Positions 6,532 through 9,213 of a DNA stretch of 9,213 nucleotides are shown one piece after another. Source of the stretch: Synergistaceae bacterium UBA5827 (lineage in GTDB: Bacteria > Synergistota > Synergistia > Synergistales > 79-D21). A model generated the notes under the pieces. The model had not been told where the DNA came from, made no database searches, and saw only the letters and a program-made list of their open reading frames with translations. A program made the translations under genes and the position numbers. Position 1 is the stretch's first letter. Every line of letters starts with the position of its first letter. The stretch lies in NCBI GenBank assembly GCA_002432945.1, contig DJHE01000022.1, positions 66,702-75,914 on the forward strand, in the 5' to 3' direction.

Positions 6532-7845
6532 ATGGAAGGCCCGGTGCGAGTAAGATTTGCCCCAAGCCCGACTGGGGCACTGCATATTGGTGGAGCCCAT
6601 ACCGCACTGTTCAATTGGCTTTGGGCCCGACATACAGGAGGGCAGTTTATCCTCCGGATCGAAGATACGGACCTCCAGCGTTCTACAAAGGAGTTCGAGG
6701 AAACGATTCTCGCCGGCATGAATTGGCTTGGCCTGGATTGGGACGAAGGTCCCGATATCGGGGGTCCTTGCCTGTTTTATCGTCAGTCGGAGAGGCAAGA
6801 CCTTTACCGGGAGCACGCAAATAGGCTGTTGGAAACAGGTATGGCGTACCGCGAAGGCGAGGCAGTCATTTTCCGTGTTCCGCAGGGTGTCGAAATTTCC
6901 TTTGACGACGTCGTCTATGGCCGTGTCAACGTGATGAGCGAAACGCTCAAGGATATCGTCCTGATGAAAAGCGACGGAATGCCCACCTACAATTACGCTG
7001 TGGTCGTCGATGATGCGACGATGGGAATCAACATGGTCATCAGGGGAGAAGATCATATTTCAAATACACCGAAACAACTTCTTCTTTATGATGCGCTGGG
7101 TTTTGGAAGACCGAATTTCGGGCACCTTCCGATGATTCTTGGGACCGACAAGAAGAAACTCAGTAAAAGGCACGGGGCGACTAGCGTCTACGAATACAGG
7201 GACATGGGGTACCTGCCTGACGCGGTGTTCAATTTCCTCGCGCTCCTTGGGTGGTGTCCCAGGGACGGACGAGAGGTGTTCAGCCGCGAAGAGGCAGCCA
7301 AGCTCTTCGAAATCCAAAGAGTCACGAAGCGAGCCGCAGTTTTTGACATCGATAAACTAAATTTCATTAACCAGGAACACGTCAAGGCCCTGCCGAAAAT
7401 GGAAAGACTTGAGATGACGCTGCCTTTCTGGAAGGACATTTCGATGCCCGTAGACTGTCATTCACCCGCTTACCTGGCAGATGCCCTGGAATTGATGGAG
7501 GGCCGAGGCCAAACGCTCAAAAGAATGGCCGAGTTCAGCGATTATTTCTTGTCTTTCGATGTGGTAAAGAACAGGTATGATGGCTCGGCCCTGGATGAAG
7601 CGAAAAAGCCTGTCCTTCGCCGGTTCTACAAGGAATTGCTGGAAATCGACCCCTGGAAGGCCGAAGCGATGGAAGCCCTGGCCAGGAACTGGGGCGAAAC
7701 CGAAGGTATCGCTCTAAAGGAGATAGCGATGCCCTTACGCTACATGCTCACCGGAGGGAAAGTCAGCCCCGGGATATTCCATGTTGCGGAGTTGTTGGGC
7801 AGGGAAGAGCTCAAGTGTCGCCTTGCGCATTACGGGATGGCCTGA
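6532..7845 (+). CDS. gltX: Glutamyl-tRNA synthetase, short form lacking the zinc/connecting segment
   Basis: Class I aminoacyl-tRNA synthetase that charges tRNA-Glu (possibly also tRNA-Gln) with glutamate in the cytoplasm. The N-terminus VRVRFAPSPTGALHIGG contains the HIGH-type signature at about residues 18-21. LRIEDTD, the long stretch VLMKSDGMPTYNYAVVVDD, IRGEDHISNTPKQ and the KMSKS-type KLSKR (209-213) complete the catalytic core. The helical anticodon-binding half follows to residue 437. The start ATG at 6532 has AAGGGAG (6516-6522) 9 nt upstream; the longer open frame from 6331 is antisense to polA. The protein is shorter than the usual 460-500 residues. After LLETGMAYR (107) the chain passes straight to EGEAVIFRVP, skipping the roughly 45 residues that usually hold the Cys-x-Cys...Cys zinc-binding segment. 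The core looks fully functional. A second, nondiscriminating GluRS elsewhere in the genome is possible. It ends in a terminator at 7847. Confidence 0.95.
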   Translation: MEGPVRVRFAPSPTGALHIGGAHTALFNWLWARHTGGQFILRIEDTDLQRSTKEFEETILAGMNWLGLDWDEGPDIGGPCLFYRQSERQDLYREHANRLLETGMAYREGEAVIFRVPQGVEISFDDVVYGRVNVMSETLKDIVLMKSDGMPTYNYAVVVDDATMGINMVIRGEDHISNTPKQLLLYDALGFGRPNFGHLPMILGTDKKKLSKRHGATSVYEYRDMGYLPDAVFNFLALLGWCPRDGREVFSREEAAKLFEIQRVTKRAAVFDIDKLNFINQEHVKALPKMERLEMTLPFWKDISMPVDCHSPAYLADALELMEGRGQTLKRMAEFSDYFLSFDVVKNRYDGSALDEAKKPVLRRFYKELLEIDPWKAEAMEALARNWGETEGIALKEIAMPLRYMLTGGKVSPGIFHVAELLGREELKCRLAHYGMA

Positions 7846-7846
7846 T

Positions 7847-7867
7847 AATCCCTGTCCGGGATTTTTT
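7847..7867 (+). terminator. Intrinsic terminator of gltX
   Basis: A 6-bp stem, AATCCC (7847-7852) paired with GGGATT (7858-7863), with loop TGTCC, runs into TTTT (7864-7867). It begins one base after the gltX TGA stop. The stem is short, so termination may be partial. The end of the T-run is also the start of the -35 box of the following promoter. Confidence 0.65.
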
Positions 7868-7895
7868 GACAGACGGGTAAAAACGCGATTATGAT
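7866..7895 (+). promoter_or_regulatory. Sigma-70-type promoter for the SurA/PpiD-like gene
   Basis: A perfect -35 box TTGACA (7866-7871) and a -10 box TATGAT (7890-7895, five of six consensus bases) are separated by 18 bp. Transcription would start near 7902, leaving a leader of about 47 nt that contains the GAAGGGAG ribosome site at 7931-7938. This is one of the two best promoters in the window and gives the envelope chaperone its own transcription unit. Confidence 0.75.
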
Positions 7896-7948
7896 ATTCG
7901 GGCTGCATCGAAATCAACGCGGCCACCTACGAAGGGAGTCGAACAGCA

Positions 7949-8965
7949 TTGCTGATGAATAAGCTTAGAACCCAGGTTAAATGGATCATGGCAGCGATTG
8001 TCGTCATTTTTGTCCTTTCCATCTTCCTGATGTATGGCCCGGGAGGCGGGAGAGGAACTGGCTCGAAGGACTATGCCGTTGCGGAAGTCAACGGGAACAG
8101 GATCATGCGGAGCCAGATCGAATCTGGCCTGGCCGAAATGGCGGAACAGGCCCAGAACACCCAGATCACCTCAGAGGACCTGCCGTTGTTGAGACAGAAT
8201 GTTCTTGACAGCATTATCATCGAGACGGCGCTGAAGAAAGAAGCGAAAGAAAAGAATATCAAGGTGACAGACGAGGAAGTCCAGAAGATCATCGCGCAAA
8301 TCGAAAGCCAGTTTCCGACAAAGGAAGCTTTTATGCAGTACATGGAACAATCGGGAATCAACGAAAAGAAAATGAAAGAGGATATCTCTGACCGGCTGGC
8401 CCAGCAGAAGGTCCTGGAAAGCGTTGTGGGCGAGGTTGTCGTGAGTGATGACGAGGTGACGAAATTTTACGAATCGACAAAAGACCTTTTCTTCCGGAGG
8501 CCTGCCGGGTACAACGTCAACTTCGCGAGTTTCGGCACGAAGGAACAGGCGCAAAAAGCTCGCGACCAAATCCTTTCCGGCGCGCAGTGGGATAAGGTCC
8601 TGGAGGGGCTTTCCAGCGACGTCAGGAACTCCACGCCTTACGGGAAACCGACGTTCGTTGCGGAAAAAGACCTCACAGGCGAAATGAAAGTGCTGCTCAA
8701 CCTGCCGGTAGGGAAGCTAAGCCCGCTATTGTCCGTAACGAGCGAAGATGTGCTGCTCGTCATGAAGCGCAGCAAGAGCCCGGAGCGTGTCCTGTCCCTT
8801 TCCGAGGTCAGGGGAGAGATCCAGAAAATGCTGAAGGCCCAAAGGGAGAGGGAACTGCAGCAGAAATTCTTCCAGGAACTGAAAGCCAATACCCCCGTGA
8901 AGATTCTTGATCCTTCGATCTTCCCGGCCCCGAAATCACCGGAATCCGGGGACAAAACTGAATAG
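7949..8965 (+). CDS. Membrane-anchored SurA/PpiD-like periplasmic chaperone with a degenerate parvulin domain
   Basis: Predicted envelope folding factor. The 338 residues have a short basic N-terminus (NKLRTQVK), one hydrophobic segment at about 13-30 with no clear cleavage site, and then a soluble domain, so the protein is probably held by an uncleaved signal anchor, as in PpiD. Residues about 42-165 form a SurA-type N-terminal chaperone domain: AVAEVNGNRIMRSQIE, a run of charged helices, and VSDDEVTKFYES leading out of it. Residues about 170-280 align with a parvulin PPIase domain (EQAQKARDQILSGAQWDKV and LLNLPVGKLSPLLSV match its helices and strands), but the ARHIL and GYHI histidine motifs are absent. 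C-terminal helices (about 285-320) return to the chaperone lobe. The start is TTG 7949, 10 nt after GAAGGGAG; ATG 7955 is the alternative. The family call is good, but no precise orthologue is claimed. Confidence 0.85.
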   Translation: MLMNKLRTQVKWIMAAIVVIFVLSIFLMYGPGGGRGTGSKDYAVAEVNGNRIMRSQIESGLAEMAEQAQNTQITSEDLPLLRQNVLDSIIIETALKKEAKEKNIKVTDEEVQKIIAQIESQFPTKEAFMQYMEQSGINEKKMKEDISDRLAQQKVLESVVGEVVVSDDEVTKFYESTKDLFFRRPAGYNVNFASFGTKEQAQKARDQILSGAQWDKVLEGLSSDVRNSTPYGKPTFVAEKDLTGEMKVLLNLPVGKLSPLLSVTSEDVLLVMKRSKSPERVLSLSEVRGEIQKMLKAQRERELQQKFFQELKANTPVKILDPSIFPAPKSPESGDKTE

Positions 8966-9003
8966 GAAGCCCCTGATTTGCTGATGCTATCGCGGTTTCG
9001 CTA
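8966..9003. other. Short gap between the chaperone gene and the tRNA promoter
   Basis: These 38 bp hold no open frame of note and no convincing intrinsic terminator for the upstream gene. Transcription of the chaperone gene may end by a Rho-like mechanism or read into the tRNA genes. Confidence 0.5.
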
Positions 9004-9031
9004 TTGACACCTCGGCGAGGGCTGATAGAAT
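9004..9031 (+). promoter_or_regulatory. Promoter of the tRNA-Ser/tRNA-Arg cluster
   Basis: A perfect -35 box TTGACA (9004-9009) and -10 box TAGAAT (9026-9031, five of six consensus bases) with a 16-bp spacer. The start would fall near 9038, only a few bases before the mature tRNA-Ser end at 9045, which is typical for a stable-RNA promoter. The spacer contains the symmetric 11-mer CCTCGGCGAGG (9010-9020). Confidence 0.75.
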
Positions 9032-9044
9032 AATCCGTGCCTGA

Positions 9045-9140
9045 GGTGGGATGGCCGAGTCGGCTGAAGGCACTCGCCTGCTAAGCGAGTAGGGTGGCAA
9101 TAAACCGCCCTCAAGGGTTCGAATCCCTTTCCCACCGCCA
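9045..9140 (+). tRNA. tRNA-Ser (anticodon GCT)
   Basis: A complete cloverleaf with encoded CCA. The acceptor stem is GGTGGGA (9045-9051) with TCCCACC (9130-9136), the discriminator is G9137, and CCA is at 9138-9140. The anticodon stem CTCGC/GCGAG (9073-9077, 9085-9089) encloses loop CTGCTAA, giving anticodon GCT at 9080-9082, which reads AGC and AGU. The long variable arm with its own stem (GGGTGG...CCGCCC) is the type II structure of serine tRNAs. The T arm is AAGGG-TTCGAAT-CCCTT. Confidence 0.97.
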
Positions 9141-9175
9141 TTAGAAGACTAGGCAAAACATGCCAGGCTTGCGGT

Positions 9176-9213
9176 GCGCCGGTAGCTCAATTGGATAGAG
9201 CATCGGACTACGG
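9176..9213 (+). tRNA. tRNA-Arg (anticodon ACG), 3' half outside the window
   Basis: The 5' half of a tRNA: acceptor strand GCGCCGG (9176-9182), TA at positions 8-9, D stem GCTC/GAGC (9185-9188, 9198-9201), A26, 5' anticodon strand TCGGA (9203-9207), then CT and ACG at 9210-9212. By canonical numbering the anticodon is ACG, which reads arginine CGN codons after A34 is deaminated to inosine by TadA. The window ends one base after the anticodon, so the 3' half cannot be checked. It lies 35 bp after tRNA-Ser and is probably in the same transcript. Confidence 0.88.

Noticed and set aside
6456..6719. N-terminal extension of DNA polymerase I by 88 residues
   Set aside because: It runs antisense through the start of gltX, contains no Pol I-like sequence, and the conserved 5' nuclease begins right after the TTG at 6455.
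6370..7056. 228-residue open frame antisense to gltX
   Set aside because: It mirrors a strongly conserved gene, shows no recognisable domain, and has no ribosome site that would support it.
1..9213. CRISPR array, insertion sequence, prophage or defence island
   Set aside because: I found no repeated units with spacers, no transposase- or integrase-like frames and no terminal inverted repeats. The tRNA genes at the right end could be an integration site, but nothing visible shows that an element has inserted.

Overview
The window is about 9.2 kb of compact bacterial DNA, moderately GC-rich, with almost no non-coding sequence. It holds seven protein genes (one cut by the left edge) and two tRNA genes (one cut by the right edge). 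The sequence suggests an anaerobic, hydrogen-metabolising, probably two-membrane bacterium: there is a membrane-bound group 4 [NiFe] hydrogenase and a signal-anchored SurA/PpiD-like envelope chaperone. An amino-acid-fermenting lineage such as Synergistota would fit the hydrogenase, the asparaginase and the shortened GluRS. That assignment is an inference from gene content, not a measured phylogeny.

Layout. (1) Positions 1-2756, plus strand: the end of a hydrogenase operon. It encodes the large catalytic subunit (5' end outside the window), a NuoH-like membrane subunit that overlaps it by ATGA, and a NuoI-like iron-sulfur subunit carrying an extra ferredoxin domain. The order large subunit, NuoH-like, NuoI-like is that of the last three genes (L-M-N) of archaeal Mbh operons, whereas Ech operons place the NuoH-like gene early. 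The operon ends in a strong intrinsic terminator at 2767-2795. (2) 2834-3886, plus: a type I-like L-asparaginase with a TTG start. (3) 3891-6455, minus: DNA polymerase I, convergent with the asparaginase gene (4 bp apart) and divergent from gltX. (4) 6532-7845, plus: a short glutamyl-tRNA synthetase. (5) 7847-7895: the gltX terminator, whose T-run forms the start of the -35 box of the next promoter. (6) 7949-8965, plus: a membrane-anchored SurA/PpiD-like chaperone. (7) 9004 to the end: a promoter followed by tRNA-Ser(GCT) and the first half of tRNA-Arg(ACG).

How the parts work together. The hydrogenase subunits would form the electron-input, catalytic and proximal membrane part of a ferredoxin:H+ oxidoreductase coupled to ion pumping. 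The small subunit, NuoC-like subunit and antiporter subunits would lie to the left of the window. Asparaginase would supply aspartate and ammonia from asparagine. The remaining genes are housekeeping functions for DNA repair, translation and envelope folding.

I see no mobile element, CRISPR array, phage gene or defence system. I also do not see a clearly undescribed system. The points most worth a second look are the four-cluster electron-input subunit, the missing zinc/connecting segment in GluRS, the envelope chaperone with a degenerate parvulin domain, the asparaginase without a lid tyrosine, and the overlapping terminator and promoter.
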